Shown here: positions 21,574 to 35,994 of the stretch, one piece after another
How the letters are laid out: each line of letters begins with the position of its first letter
Position numbering within the stretch: the first letter of the stretch is position 1
Assembly (NCBI RefSeq): GCF_007970465.1
Contig: NZ_CP042429.1
Coordinates: 2,356,001-2,420,000 of the forward strand
Length of the DNA stretch: 64,000 bases
From: Corynebacterium nuruki S6-4
Lineage (GTDB): Bacteria > Actinomycetota > Actinomycetes > Mycobacteriales > Mycobacteriaceae
Reading direction: 5' to 3'
Notes under the pieces: generated by a model
The model's input: only the letters and a program-made list of their open reading frames with translations
Told to the model about the DNA's origin: nothing
Database searches by the model: none
Made by a program: the position numbers and the translations under genes

Positions 21574-23529
21574 ATGAAGCGCATCGCCGCGAAGAAGTCC
21601 CCCCGTTCCCACGCCACGCGGCGGATGAGTGCCTCGGTGCTGGCGCTCCCGCTGGCCGCGGCCCTGGCACTGCCCCTGGCACCCTCGGCCGCCGCCCAGG
21701 ACGACCAGCCCGCCCCGAACCCGAACTCGATCGGTAACTACCTCGATCCGCAGAGCATTCCGGAGCGCGTGCCGCAGTCCGTGGAGAACCAGAACCTGCC
21801 GGGACTGCCCGACGGCGTCTCCGTCGACCGCGTCGAGTGGCTCACCGACCGGATGGTCAACGTCTTCATCAACTCCAAGGCCATGCCGGAGCACCCGGTC
21901 AAGGTGCAGATCCTGCTCGCCCGGGACTGGTACAGCCAGCCAGATAAGACCTTCCCGTCAGTGTGGGCCCTCGACGGCCTGCGCGCCCGTGATGACGAGA
22001 GCGGCTGGATGCTGTCGACGAACATCGCGCAGTTCTACGCCGACAAGAACGTCAACGTCGTCATGCCGATCGGCGGCAACTCCTCCTTCTACACCGACTG
22101 GGACCAGCAGCCGGAGCCCGGCGTGACCTACAACTGGGAGAGCTTCCTCACCAAGGAACTGCCCGCGGTGCTCCGCGAGGGCTGGCGCACCAACGAGCAG
22201 CGCGCCCTGACCGGCCTGTCGATGTCCGGCACCGCCGCGGTCAACCTGGCCGCCCACAACCCCGGCATGTTCCAGTTCGTCGGTTCCTTCTCCGGCTACC
22301 TCGACATCACCTCGCCCGGCATGCCCTTCGCCATCGGCTACGCCGTCAAGGACGGCTCCGGCTACGACGCGCAGAAGATGTGGGGCCCCTACGGCTCGCA
22401 GCGCTGGAAGGACAACGACCCGAAGCTGAACGTCGGCAAGCTCAAGGATACGACCGTCTACGTCTCCGCGGGCAACGGCAACGCCGGCGCCTACGACCGC
22501 CAGGGCCCGGTCCCCGGCTACCCGGAGAACCCGGCGGCGTTCGGCCTGGAGGCCCTGTCGCGCATGACGGCGGACTCCTTCGTCAACGCGGCGAACCAGG
22601 CCGGCGTCCAGACCATCACGAAGTTCCGCCCTTCGGGCACCCACGACTGGCCCTACTGGCAGTACGAGATGACGCAGGCCTGGCCCTACATGGCCAAGAC
22701 CTTCGGCCTCGGCGACGACGAGACCGGCACGACCTGCGCGCCGAAGGGTGACATCGCCAAGAAGGCCGACGAGGTCTCCGCGGAGCTGGGCACCTGCCTG
22801 TCCGACGAGTACGACGCGAAGGACGGCGGCAAGGTCCAGGACTTCCGCAACGGCCGCGTCTGGTGGAAGCCGGGCACCGGCGCCCACGCCACCTGGGGCC
22901 GGATCAGCGCCCGCTACTCCGAGATGGGCGGCGCGGACTCCTGGCTCGGCTACCCGACCTCCGAGGAGCACACCATCGCCGGCGGTCGCGGCCGCTTCGT
23001 CTCCTTCGAGCACGGCAACATCTACTGGACCCCGGAGACCGGTGCCGTCGCCGTGAAGAGCGACATCATCGACAGCTGGGGTCAGACCGGCTGGGAGAAC
23101 GGCCCGCTGGGCTTCCCCATCGAGCCCGAGACCGACATCGACGGCGGCCAGTGGCAGAAGTTCGAGAACGGCGTGATCCTGCGCAAGGACGGCAAGGTCA
23201 ACTACGTCCAGGGTGCGATCGCCGCGAAGTACGTCGGCGACGGCGGCCCGTCGAAGTCCGGTCTCGGCTTCCCGACCACCGGTGAGATCAGCGTCAACGG
23301 CGGCAAGTTCACCGAGTTCGAGCACGGCAACATCTACTGGTCCGGCGACACCGGCGCCCACAGCCTCTCCCGCGGCGACATCTTCAAGGCCTGGGGCGAG
23401 GAGGACTACGAGCAGGGACGCTACGGCTTCCCGGTCGAGGACGAGTCCGACATCCCCGGCGGCGGCCGCGTGGTGAAGTTCCAGCACGGTGAGATCCGCC
23501 AGATCAACGGAAAGATCGAGAAGAACTGA
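21574..23529 (+). CDS. Mycolyltransferase with C-terminal LGFP repeats (PS1/Cmt1-like)
   Basis: A 651-residue exported enzyme with a signal peptide ending at PSAAAQDD. The esterase domain (~residues 60-390) has Ser216 in GLSMSGTAAV and His357 in SGTHDWPYW. From ~400 on come at least four LGFP-type repeats (SWLGYPTSEE, GPLGFPIEPE, SGLGFPTTGE, GRYGFPVEDE), thought to anchor corynebacterial mycolyltransferases to the cell wall. Length and plan match C. glutamicum Cmt1 (PS1). AGAAGAAAGAG precedes the ATG. The stop overlaps the next gene by 1 nt. Confidence 0.96.
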   Translation: MKRIAAKKSPRSHATRRMSASVLALPLAAALALPLAPSAAAQDDQPAPNPNSIGNYLDPQSIPERVPQSVENQNLPGLPDGVSVDRVEWLTDRMVNVFINSKAMPEHPVKVQILLARDWYSQPDKTFPSVWALDGLRARDDESGWMLSTNIAQFYADKNVNVVMPIGGNSSFYTDWDQQPEPGVTYNWESFLTKELPAVLREGWRTNEQRALTGLSMSGTAAVNLAAHNPGMFQFVGSFSGYLDITSPGMPFAIGYAVKDGSGYDAQKMWGPYGSQRWKDNDPKLNVGKLKDTTVYVSAGNGNAGAYDRQGPVPGYPENPAAFGLEALSRMTADSFVNAANQAGVQTITKFRPSGTHDWPYWQYEMTQAWPYMAKTFGLGDDETGTTCAPKGDIAKKADEVSAELGTCLSDEYDAKDGGKVQDFRNGRVWWKPGTGAHATWGRISARYSEMGGADSWLGYPTSEEHTIAGGRGRFVSFEHGNIYWTPETGAVAVKSDIIDSWGQTGWENGPLGFPIEPETDIDGGQWQKFENGVILRKDGKVNYVQGAIAAKYVGDGGPSKSGLGFPTTGEISVNGGKFTEFEHGNIYWSGDTGAHSLSRGDIFKAWGEEDYEQGRYGFPVEDESDIPGGGRVVKFQHGEIRQINGKIEKN

Positions 23530-24044
23530 TGAAGAACCGCATCCTCACACTCGCCTGCGCCGTGGCCCTCGGCGGCGGCCTGCTGGTCGCCTGCGGGGAC
23601 GACGGCTCGACGGTCGACAGCAGCGACGTCAGCTCGACGCCCAGCGTGGCACCGGGCGGGACCCGCAGTTCCGGATCGGCGTCCGCCACGTCCCCGGTGG
23701 AGACCACCACACCGTCGCCGCACTCCGGTAACGGGGAGGACGCCGCCGCCGGGATCACGGAGGTCACCGAGCTGCCCCCCGAGTCCGCCGTGCGCAACGA
23801 CAAGGACCACAAGTTCCTCGACGAGCTCAAGAGCAACGGCCTGGAGATCAAGGACCAGATCGTCCAGGACCAGGTCATCGCCGTGGCGAACGACTACTGC
23901 CGCAGCCAGTCCTCCGGGGAGGACACGGGCTTCATCCTCGCCGTCGCCGGCCAGCTGCAGGGGCAGGGCGTGACCGACAAGGACCCGGAGCAGGTGGCCT
24001 CCGTCATCCGGGACGCCGCCTCCTCGACCTACTGCGGCGCCTAG
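23529..24044 (+). CDS. DUF732-type secreted lipoprotein
   Basis: A 171-residue lipoprotein. The signal peptide ends with lipobox LLVACGDD. A Ser/Thr/Pro linker (~residues 25-75) leads to a helical C-terminal domain of DUF732 type: KFLDELKSNGLEIKDQ, VANDYCRSQSSGED and the final SSTYCGA, whose two cysteines probably form a disulfide. The ATG overlaps the stop of the LGFP mycolyltransferase, so the two are co-translated. A small secreted protein in this position is also known next to cmt1 in C. glutamicum. Role unknown. Confidence 0.85.
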   Translation: MKNRILTLACAVALGGGLLVACGDDGSTVDSSDVSSTPSVAPGGTRSSGSASATSPVETTTPSPHSGNGEDAAAGITEVTELPPESAVRNDKDHKFLDELKSNGLEIKDQIVQDQVIAVANDYCRSQSSGEDTGFILAVAGQLQGQGVTDKDPEQVASVIRDAASSTYCGA

Positions 24045-24047
24045 GGA

Positions 24048-24270
24048 CAGTTTCCGGTCCCTGCCGGAGCGGGGTCGTGAGCGTCGTCCCCGGTGTCGGG
24101 TTCACGAACCGAGGTGTCGGTCGGGTCCCGGGGCGGTCGGGTTCACGAGCCGAGGTGCTGCTCAGAGGCAGGAAAATCCGCCTGCCGGTTCGTTCCGCGG
24201 ACATCGGGGTTCGTGTCGGGGTCAGGGGCACGTCGCGGGTGGGGCACCCCCGGGAGCAGTTTCCGGTCCC
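24048..24270. repeat. Direct repeats in the gap before the third mycolyltransferase
   Basis: GTCGGGTTCACGA starts a 22-bp repeat at 24095-24116, repeated with one mismatch at 24136-24157. The 14-mer CAGTTTCCGGTCCC occurs at both ends (24048-24061 and 24257-24270). GGTTC-N2-GAACC dyads sit in the inner copies. The gap of ~290 nt shows no convincing gene on the plus strand. A TACTCT hexamer at 24296-24301 is a -10 candidate for the next gene. Confidence 0.6.
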
Positions 24271-24334
24271 CACCGCGGCGGCTGCAGGAGTGTTGTACTC
24301 TTTCTGACTGAGTTTCAGGAGAACAATTCCGGCG

Positions 24335-25441
24335 GTGCTCATGGCCGCCGCCCTCACTGTCCACCCTGCCCTCGCCGCCGCCGATGATCTGCCGACGGAC
24401 TCAGGAAATGCCGGGAGCGCCGGTAGCGCAGGAAGCTCCGGCGGGGATGCGTCCCTGTCCGACCAGATCGCCGGATCGAGCATCCACCCGGATCAGTCGA
24501 GCGTCCCGCAGGACCCGCCCGCCGTGCCTGACGGGGTGCGCATCACCCGGGTCGACGATCTCGACGGGGATCCTCAGGGACGCGTCAAGAGCGTCCACAT
24601 CACGTCCCCCGCCATGAAGTTCGACGACATGGTCGTCGAGATGATCCTCGCGAAGGACTGGTACACCCACCCCGACGAGAGCTTCCCCTCCCTGTGGGGG
24701 CTCAACGGACTCTACGGCAGTGAGGAGCACAGTGCCTGGCTGCCGAAGGACCGCGGCGATGCCCTGACCCACTACGCCGACAAGAACATCAACGTGGTCC
24801 TGCCGGTCGGCGGCTACGCCTCCTTCTACACCGACTGGGAGAAGCCCGACCTGGGCGCCCAGCTGAACTGGGAGACCTTCCTGACCAAGGAACTGCCCGG
24901 CCTGCTCGCCCGGGACATGCGGTCCAACAACCACCGCGGCATCATGGGCGTGTCCATGGGGGCCACGGCCTCCATGCTGCTCGCCGAACGGCACCCGGAC
25001 CTGTTCCAGTTCGCCGGGTCGATGTCCGGTTTCCTGGACACCACCTCGCCCGGCATGCCCGAGGCCATCGGCACGGAGATGCAGACCTACGGCCGGACCG
25101 CGACGAACATGTGGGGACCGTACTACTCGCAGGGCTGGCGTGACCACGATCCGAAGCTGATGATCGGCAACCTGCGCAACACCGCCGTCTTCGTCTCCGC
25201 CGGCACCGGGGTGCCCTACCCGGGGGAGGGCTACGGTGACCCGTCGATCGACCAGATCAACCAGGCGACGGAGGCGGTCGCCCGGCTCAACGCGCAGACC
25301 TTCCTCACCCAGGCGGCGTTCGCCGGGGTGAAGGTGCAGTCCAACCTGCGGCCGGCGGGCTCGCACAACTGGATGTCGTGGCAGAAGGACCTGGAGACGG
25401 CGTGGCCGCTCATCGCCTCCTCGCTGGGGATCGAGGAGTAA
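24335..25441 (+). CDS. Mycolyltransferase, short form, with an atypical start
   Basis: 368 residues from GTG 24335. The esterase domain has the nucleophile Ser in GVSMGATAS (residue 207) and the His in AGSHNW. WYTHPDESFPSLWGLNGL and VLPVGGYASFYTDW are the family blocks. The signal peptide read from GTG or ATG 24341 (VLMAAALTVHPALAAA) lacks a basic n-region. In the same frame the upstream bases encode (L)SFRRTIPA, giving a complete signal peptide, but the only possible initiator there is CTG 24308. AGGAGA (24317-24322) would serve GTG 24335. The true start therefore needs proof. No LGFP repeats. Confidence 0.9.
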   Translation: MLMAAALTVHPALAAADDLPTDSGNAGSAGSAGSSGGDASLSDQIAGSSIHPDQSSVPQDPPAVPDGVRITRVDDLDGDPQGRVKSVHITSPAMKFDDMVVEMILAKDWYTHPDESFPSLWGLNGLYGSEEHSAWLPKDRGDALTHYADKNINVVLPVGGYASFYTDWEKPDLGAQLNWETFLTKELPGLLARDMRSNNHRGIMGVSMGATASMLLAERHPDLFQFAGSMSGFLDTTSPGMPEAIGTEMQTYGRTATNMWGPYYSQGWRDHDPKLMIGNLRNTAVFVSAGTGVPYPGEGYGDPSIDQINQATEAVARLNAQTFLTQAAFAGVKVQSNLRPAGSHNWMSWQKDLETAWPLIASSLGIEE

Positions 25442-25505
25442 GTCCTCCTCCTCCCGTTTCCCGCCGTCCACGGCACCCGTCTACGGCATCCGTCGGCCCC
25501 GTCCA

Positions 25506-25622
25506 CCCCGCCCCGCCGGTTTTCACACCTGGCTGGCCGGCCGGACGCCGCGGGAAACACTCTGACCTGCACGTCTCTCATCGTGAGATGCGGTGGAGGT
25601 GTGAAAAACCGGTGAGGCGGGG
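25506..25622. repeat. Long imperfect inverted repeat sharing an arm with 37725-37793
   Basis: The arm 25506-25529 (CCCCGCCCCGCCGGTTTTC...) pairs with 25598-25622 (GGTGTGAAAAACCGGTGAGG...) with two mismatches and one indel. Between them is a small dyad TCTCA-N3-TGAGA. GTGAAAAACCGGT in the right arm is identical to the left arm of the element after accD4. It lies in the 323-nt gap between two mycolyltransferases, which holds no gene. Terminator or a small dispersed repeat. Confidence 0.65.
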
Positions 25623-25764
25623 GAATAGAGCGAACAGGAGGGGTCACACCGGGCAGTGGGCTGAGTTTCCGGCCACTTCCGTGCAGGTCAGGATGGACAT
25701 GTGAGCGCAATCGGTCTACCTTTATGACGTTAAACTGTCGTCACTCCAGTCACAGGAGTAACAG

Positions 25765-27837
25765 ATGGTTAATTTGACGGCTCACCACATGAGGGAAATG
25801 ACCATGCGTCCCATAAGGACCCGCTCCGACCACTACTCTGCCCGCCGACGATCCTGGGTCGGGGTGCTGGCGCCTGTCACTGCTGTCGCGCTCGTGCTCC
25901 CGATGGTGGCCCCGGCCTCGGCCGAACCTGCTGATCCGTCGGTGACTGCCACCGTGGACGCGGATACCCGGGCTGATGATGCCCAGGGGACTACGCCGCG
26001 CGCGGAGACCGGCAACATCGCACCGCCTGCCGGCTCCCGTGACGCGGATCTTGATCCGGGCCCGGCTCCGGAACGTCAGGTTCTGGCAGAAGAGATCAAC
26101 CCCGATGTCCCGGGACTTCCGGACGGGGTCGAGGTCACCAGGATCGAATGGATGGAGAGCCGGTGGGCGAGGGTCTCGATCACGTCGCCGGCGATGAACG
26201 GCGAGGTGCAGAAGGTACAGATCCATCTTGCCCGTGACTGGTACTCCAGTCCGGACCGGACATTTCCGTCGATCTGGATGCTCGGCGGTATGTGGGGAAG
26301 CGATAAGGAGAACGGCTGGTCCTACAAGACCGATGCCGTGGACTTCTTCGCGGACAAGAACGTCAACCTCGTGCTTCCGGTCGGCGGCTCCGGGTCCTTC
26401 TACTCTGACTGGGAACAGCCCGACAACGGTAAGTACTACCGGTGGGAGACTTTCCTGACAGAGGAGCTTCCCCCTGTCCTGGCACAGTGGCGTACCGAGG
26501 AAGACCACCGTGCGATTGTCGGGCTCTCCATGGGCGGCACCAGTGCCTTCAATCTCGCAGCACGGCACCCCGACATGTTTGATTCCGTCGGGTCGTTCTC
26601 GGGTTATCTCGACACGACCAGCCCGGGCATGCCTCTGGTCCTGGGAAACACGATGAAGGGTGCGGGCTTTGACGCCACCAGGATGTGGGGTCCGTACTAC
26701 TCGAAGAACTGGCGGGAGCACGATCCGAAGCTCAGTGTCCGGAAGCTGAAAGGAAAACTCCTCTACGTCTCGTCGGGAACCGGTTTCCCGGGGAACAACG
26801 ACAAGCCCGACGCGCTGCCGAATGAGAAGGAGATGGTGGCCCGGATGAGTTCCCAGACTTTCGCGAACGCGGCGGCACTGTCGGGCGTCGATGTTCACAC
26901 GGTATGGCGTCCGGACGGGACGCACAGCTGGCCCTACTGGGAATACGAGATCAAGCAGATGTGGCCCCTCATCGCCGAGAAGTGGGGAATACCGACCGAG
27001 GACACGGCTGCGGACTGCGTCGTGGAAGGGAAGTTCAAGGAGGCGGTCGACCGGGATCGTCGACGTGATCTCGGTGACTGCATCACCAACGTGTACGACG
27101 GGCCCCGCGGCGGCAAAATCCAGGATTTCCGGGACGGGCGGATCTTCCTCGCACCGGGGCAGGATACGGCCTATGCGCAGTGGGGCCGGACCGGTGCCCT
27201 CTATTCGTCGATGGGTGGTCCGGATTCCTGGCTCGGCTATCCGCTGCGTGAGGAAGGCCGCCTCGAGAACGGAGCATGGGTGAGGTATGAGGGTGGCCGT
27301 ATCCACCACACCTCGACCTACGGAACGTTCGCGGTGAAGAGCGACGTTGTCTCTGCCTGGGGACGCAAGGACTATGAGCACGGGCTGGGTTACCCGACCT
27401 CCGCGGAGACGGAGGTTCCCGGCGGCGGTGCCAGGCAGAACTTCGAGAACGGTGTGATCTTCCGTTCCTCGGACGGCACGGTCGCCAGTGTCGAGGGTGA
27501 GATCGGTGAGCGCTACCTGACTGAGCTCGGAGGCCCCGAAGGCTCACTCGGCTATCCCACCAATGACCAGCGATCGGACCTCGCTGACGGTGGCTCGTTC
27601 AGCCGGTTCGACCGTGGTCTGATCTACAACAGCCCGTCTACCGGAGTCCACCTGATGTACCGGGGACCGCTCTACGAGGCCTGGCGTAGTGAGGGATTCG
27701 AGCACCCGGAGGGTCTCGGCTACCCGGTCACGGATGAGGTGATGCTCTCCGACGGCGCCCGGGAAGCCACCTTCCAGCGTGGAACCATCCGCGTCGACCG
27801 ATTCGGAAAGGCCACGGTAACGCGGACGGCACGGTGA
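25765..27837 (+). CDS. Mycolyltransferase with C-terminal LGFP repeats, divergent copy
   Basis: 690 residues with a long basic signal peptide ending VAPASAEPAD. The start at ATG 25765 has AGGAG 6 nt upstream; ATG 25804 (MRPIRTRSDHY) is an alternative. Ser255 in GLSMGGTSA and His387 in DGTHSW are the catalytic residues. Four LGFP repeats follow (SWLGYPLREE, HGLGYPTSAE, GSLGYPTNDQ, EGLGYPVTDE). By eye its codon choice is less G/C-biased at third positions than its neighbours, suggesting later acquisition or relaxed constraint. Confidence 0.95.
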   Translation: MVNLTAHHMREMTMRPIRTRSDHYSARRRSWVGVLAPVTAVALVLPMVAPASAEPADPSVTATVDADTRADDAQGTTPRAETGNIAPPAGSRDADLDPGPAPERQVLAEEINPDVPGLPDGVEVTRIEWMESRWARVSITSPAMNGEVQKVQIHLARDWYSSPDRTFPSIWMLGGMWGSDKENGWSYKTDAVDFFADKNVNLVLPVGGSGSFYSDWEQPDNGKYYRWETFLTEELPPVLAQWRTEEDHRAIVGLSMGGTSAFNLAARHPDMFDSVGSFSGYLDTTSPGMPLVLGNTMKGAGFDATRMWGPYYSKNWREHDPKLSVRKLKGKLLYVSSGTGFPGNNDKPDALPNEKEMVARMSSQTFANAAALSGVDVHTVWRPDGTHSWPYWEYEIKQMWPLIAEKWGIPTEDTAADCVVEGKFKEAVDRDRRRDLGDCITNVYDGPRGGKIQDFRDGRIFLAPGQDTAYAQWGRTGALYSSMGGPDSWLGYPLREEGRLENGAWVRYEGGRIHHTSTYGTFAVKSDVVSAWGRKDYEHGLGYPTSAETEVPGGGARQNFENGVIFRSSDGTVASVEGEIGERYLTELGGPEGSLGYPTNDQRSDLADGGSFSRFDRGLIYNSPSTGVHLMYRGPLYEAWRSEGFEHPEGLGYPVTDEVMLSDGAREATFQRGTIRVDRFGKATVTRTAR

Positions 27838-27911
27838 CGATCACCGCGGCGTAACAACCCGCCGCCGGTCTCTCAGCCCGCTGCCAGTCAGACCGGGTAG
27901 CGTAACCAGGC

Positions 27912-28865
27912 ATGAAGAAGCTCCTGACCGTGCTCGCGGCCATCATCCTCGTCGTCATCCTCATCATCGGATTCGGCACGTGGTTGGGCGACCGCGGACG
28001 CGACGACCACGGTGGCAACGCCGGTGGCCCGACACCCACGGAGACCCCCGAACAGCCGGCGAGCTGCCCGGCCTACGAGGTGGCCGCCGCGCCGGGCACG
28101 TGGGAGTCCAACGCCGACGACGACCCGTTCAACCCGACGGCCAACCCGAACTCCCTGCTGCTCAACGTCACCCGCCCGCTGCAGGAGAAGTACGGGTCGG
28201 TCGACGGCCCCAGCGACGGCGCGAACGGCGGGGTGAAGGTCTGGACGCTGCCCTACGCAGCCCAGTTCCGCAACATCGGCGCGCTCGGCGAGATGAGCTA
28301 CGACGATTCCCGTACCGAGGGCCAGAACCGCCTGTCCGCCGAGCTGTCGGCGACCCACGGCGAGTGCCCGGGGACCCGTTTCATCCTCGTCGGCTTCAGC
28401 CAGGGTGCCGTACTCACCGGCGACCTCGCCACCGACATCGGCAACGGTAACGGCCCGGTGCCCGCGGAGAACATCGCGGGCGTCTCGCTTATCGCGGACG
28501 GACGCCGCGAAGACGGCAAGGGCGACCTGGTCGGTAGCAAGGAGGCCGGCGGGATCGGCGCGGAGATCGCACTGAGTTCGGTGGGTGCGCTGGTGCAGCC
28601 GATCGTGCCGGGGGCCTCGATGCGCGGCCCGCGGCCGCAGGACTTCGGCGCCCTGCAGGACCGCACCAAGCAGTTCTGTGCCCCGGCCGACCTGGTGTGC
28701 AGTGCCCCCCGCGATGTCGGCAACGCGATCCAGCGGGCCAATGACCTGGTGGCGGCGAACAAGGTGCACGCCGAGTACGCCACGAACGGTGGCGTCGTCC
28801 CGGACGAGACGGTGCCGGCATGGATCGTCGGTTGGGCGGAGGACCTCGTCGACAGCGGCAGGTGA
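27912..28865 (+). CDS. Cutinase-like envelope thioesterase/phospholipase (Rv3802c homologue)
   Basis: A 317-residue serine hydrolase tethered by an N-terminal membrane helix (MKKLLTVLAAIILVVILIIG). The nucleophile elbow is LVGFSQGAVLTGD; the Asp and His are likely in the APADLVCSAPRD region and KVHAEY. Its location directly before fadD32 matches the essential Rv3802c of M. tuberculosis, a mycolate-linked thioesterase/phospholipase. Paired cysteines (SCPAYE, GECPG; FCAPADLVC) fit a cutinase fold. TAACCA just upstream suggests a near-leaderless start. Confidence 0.93.
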   Translation: MKKLLTVLAAIILVVILIIGFGTWLGDRGRDDHGGNAGGPTPTETPEQPASCPAYEVAAAPGTWESNADDDPFNPTANPNSLLLNVTRPLQEKYGSVDGPSDGANGGVKVWTLPYAAQFRNIGALGEMSYDDSRTEGQNRLSAELSATHGECPGTRFILVGFSQGAVLTGDLATDIGNGNGPVPAENIAGVSLIADGRREDGKGDLVGSKEAGGIGAEIALSSVGALVQPIVPGASMRGPRPQDFGALQDRTKQFCAPADLVCSAPRDVGNAIQRANDLVAANKVHAEYATNGGVVPDETVPAWIVGWAEDLVDSGR

Positions 28866-28949
28866 CACGCCGTCGTCACTTCCGTAACATCACCGTGTCT
28901 GAACCGTTATGGTTCTAGGAGAAAACCACCCCCACGATCAGGAGCGCAC

Positions 28950-30833
28950 ATGGAACTCAGCGATGCGATGAGCCAGTTCTACGACGACAAGGGCAGCATC
29001 GTGATCCCCGACCAGGTCACCCTGCCCACCATGAACGAGATGCTGTTCGCCATGGCGCAGATGGAGGGGGCGACGGACGCACCGCTGCTCAGCTTCCACG
29101 ACTACTCCCAGTCCCGCGAGGGCGAGGTCGTCACCTGGTCCCGCGCCGAGGTCAACACCCGGATCAAGGCGGTGTGCGTCCGCCTGCAGCAGGTGACCAC
29201 CCGCGGCGACCGGGTCGCCATCCTCGCGAACAACAGCCCGGAGTACCTCTTCGGCTTCCTCGGTGCGATGTACGCCGGCACGGTCCCCGTGCCGCTCTAC
29301 GATCCGACCGAGCCGGGCCACGGCGCCCACCTCACCGCCGTCCTCGGCGCGGCCGCCCCGACGGTGGTGCTGACGAACCGGCACGCCGCCTCCGCGGTGC
29401 GCGGGTTCTTCGCCGACACCCCCGCCAAGGAGCGCCCCCGCATCCTCACGGTGGACGCCCTGCCCGACTCGCTCGCCGACGACTGGGTCAACCCGATGGT
29501 CGCCGCGATGTCGAACCCGGAGCTTGCCTCGGCGAACCTCGCGGACACGACCGCCTTCCTCCAGTTCACCTCCGGCTCGACCCGTACCCCCGCCGGCGTG
29601 GTGCTGACCCACCGCAACATCGTCTCGAACGTGCTGCAGGTCTTCCAGGCCGGCCAGCTCCAGTTCCCGATGCGGCTGGTGAACTGGCTGCCGCTGCACC
29701 ACGACATGGGTATCATCCTCGCCTCGTTCTGCCTGATCCTCGGCATCCGCCAGGATCTCATGAGCCCGCGCGACTTCATCCAGGACCCGGCCCGCTGGAT
29801 CCGCCAGCTCGCCGACGACGGCACCGGCGACAACGTCTACTCGGGCGTGCCGAACTTCGCCCTGGAACTGTCCTCCCGCTACGCCGACCCGTCGCAGCGC
29901 GCCGATCTCGCCGATGTCGACCTCAGTCACGTCGAGGGCATCATCAACGGTGCCGAGGCCGTCAGCCTGCAGTCCGTCGACCGCTTCGACGAGGTCTTCG
30001 GCCCCTACGGTTTCCGCCGCGTCGCCATGCGCCCGTCCTACGGCCTGGCCGAGGCGACGGTGCTGGTCACCACCCCGCAGACCGCCGACCGGCCCCGCCC
30101 GGGCATCTTCGACCGCGAGAAGCTCGCCGAGGGCACCGCCACCACCGTCGAGGCGGACGCCGCCACGGCCCTGCCCATCATGTCCGTCGGCGAGCCCGGC
30201 CCCTCCGAGGTCATCGTGCTCGTCGACCCGGCCACCGGGCAGGAACTGCCGGAGGGCACCGTCGGCGAACTGTGGATCCACGGCCCGAACGTCGCCGCCG
30301 GCTACCTCGACCGCGAGGACGAGACCGAGGAGACCTTCCGCAACAGCCTGCCCGCCGCGTCCCGGCTGGCCGAGGGCTCGCGCGCCGGGGACGCCCCCGA
30401 GGACAACTGGCTGCGTACCGGTGACCTCGCCACCATCGTCGACGGCCAGCTCTACATCACCGGCCGGATCAAGGATCTCGTCGTCATCGCGGGCCGCAAC
30501 CACTACCCGCAGGACATCGAGGGCACCGCGCAGGACGCCACCGACCAGATCGCCACGGGTGTCCTCGCCGCCTTCTCCGTCGCCCCGGGTGCCGGTGCCA
30601 CGGACGGGTCGGATGTCGAGGAGCTCGTCATCATCGCCGAGCGCGATCCGGAGGCCGACCCGTCCGGCGACGCGGACGCCGTGGCGGCCGTGACGACCGC
30701 GGTGACCGCGGCCCACGGCGTCCAGCCGAGCGAGGTGCGCATCGTCGCGCCGAACTCGATTCCGCGGTCGTCGGCGAACAAGATCGCCCGCCGGGTGGCG
30801 GCGAAGGTGTGGGCGGAGGGCGCGTTCGCCTGA
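28950..30833 (+). CDS. fadD32: Meromycolyl-AMP ligase FadD32
   Basis: A 627-residue fatty acyl-AMP ligase that activates the meromycolic chain and loads it on the N-terminal ACP of Pks13. The P-loop reads LQFTSGSTRTPAGVVLTHRN, the variant typical of FadD32 (TRTPAG instead of TGxPKG). NWLPLHHDMGII, YGLAEATV, WLRTGDLA and GRNHYPQDIE follow. GGAGCGCAC precedes the ATG. It is between the Rv3802c homologue and pks13, as in all mycolate producers. Confidence 0.97.
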   Translation: MELSDAMSQFYDDKGSIVIPDQVTLPTMNEMLFAMAQMEGATDAPLLSFHDYSQSREGEVVTWSRAEVNTRIKAVCVRLQQVTTRGDRVAILANNSPEYLFGFLGAMYAGTVPVPLYDPTEPGHGAHLTAVLGAAAPTVVLTNRHAASAVRGFFADTPAKERPRILTVDALPDSLADDWVNPMVAAMSNPELASANLADTTAFLQFTSGSTRTPAGVVLTHRNIVSNVLQVFQAGQLQFPMRLVNWLPLHHDMGIILASFCLILGIRQDLMSPRDFIQDPARWIRQLADDGTGDNVYSGVPNFALELSSRYADPSQRADLADVDLSHVEGIINGAEAVSLQSVDRFDEVFGPYGFRRVAMRPSYGLAEATVLVTTPQTADRPRPGIFDREKLAEGTATTVEADAATALPIMSVGEPGPSEVIVLVDPATGQELPEGTVGELWIHGPNVAAGYLDREDETEETFRNSLPAASRLAEGSRAGDAPEDNWLRTGDLATIVDGQLYITGRIKDLVVIAGRNHYPQDIEGTAQDATDQIATGVLAAFSVAPGAGATDGSDVEELVIIAERDPEADPSGDADAVAAVTTAVTAAHGVQPSEVRIVAPNSIPRSSANKIARRVAAKVWAEGAFA

Positions 30834-30906
30834 CATCGGAGCGGCGCCGGGTAAACTGGTGCCGCGCTTCCCGCCGGTGTGCTGACCGGCGGAATGTAGC
30901 GGTCCG

Positions 30907-30942
30907 GCGGTCACTGTCGTTTTATCCATGACGGTGACCGCT
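30907..30942 (+). other. Hairpin between fadD32 and pks13
   Basis: GCGGTCAC pairs perfectly with GTGACCGC and the stem extends inward with GTCGT/ATGAC after a mismatch. The loop is T-rich. It could end part of the fadD32 transcripts or stabilise the mRNA. A second hairpin (CCGCCGGT/ACCGGCGG, 30873-30893 region) lies upstream. The pks13 ATG follows 50 nt later. Confidence 0.45.
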
Positions 30943-30992
30943 TCTCACCGTTGTCCCTGCCGCATCTTCCTGGAAGGCGAATATCCGCGACT

Positions 30993-35975
<4,983 letters not shown>

Positions 35976-35994
35976 CGTGGAGGACGTGAGCACC

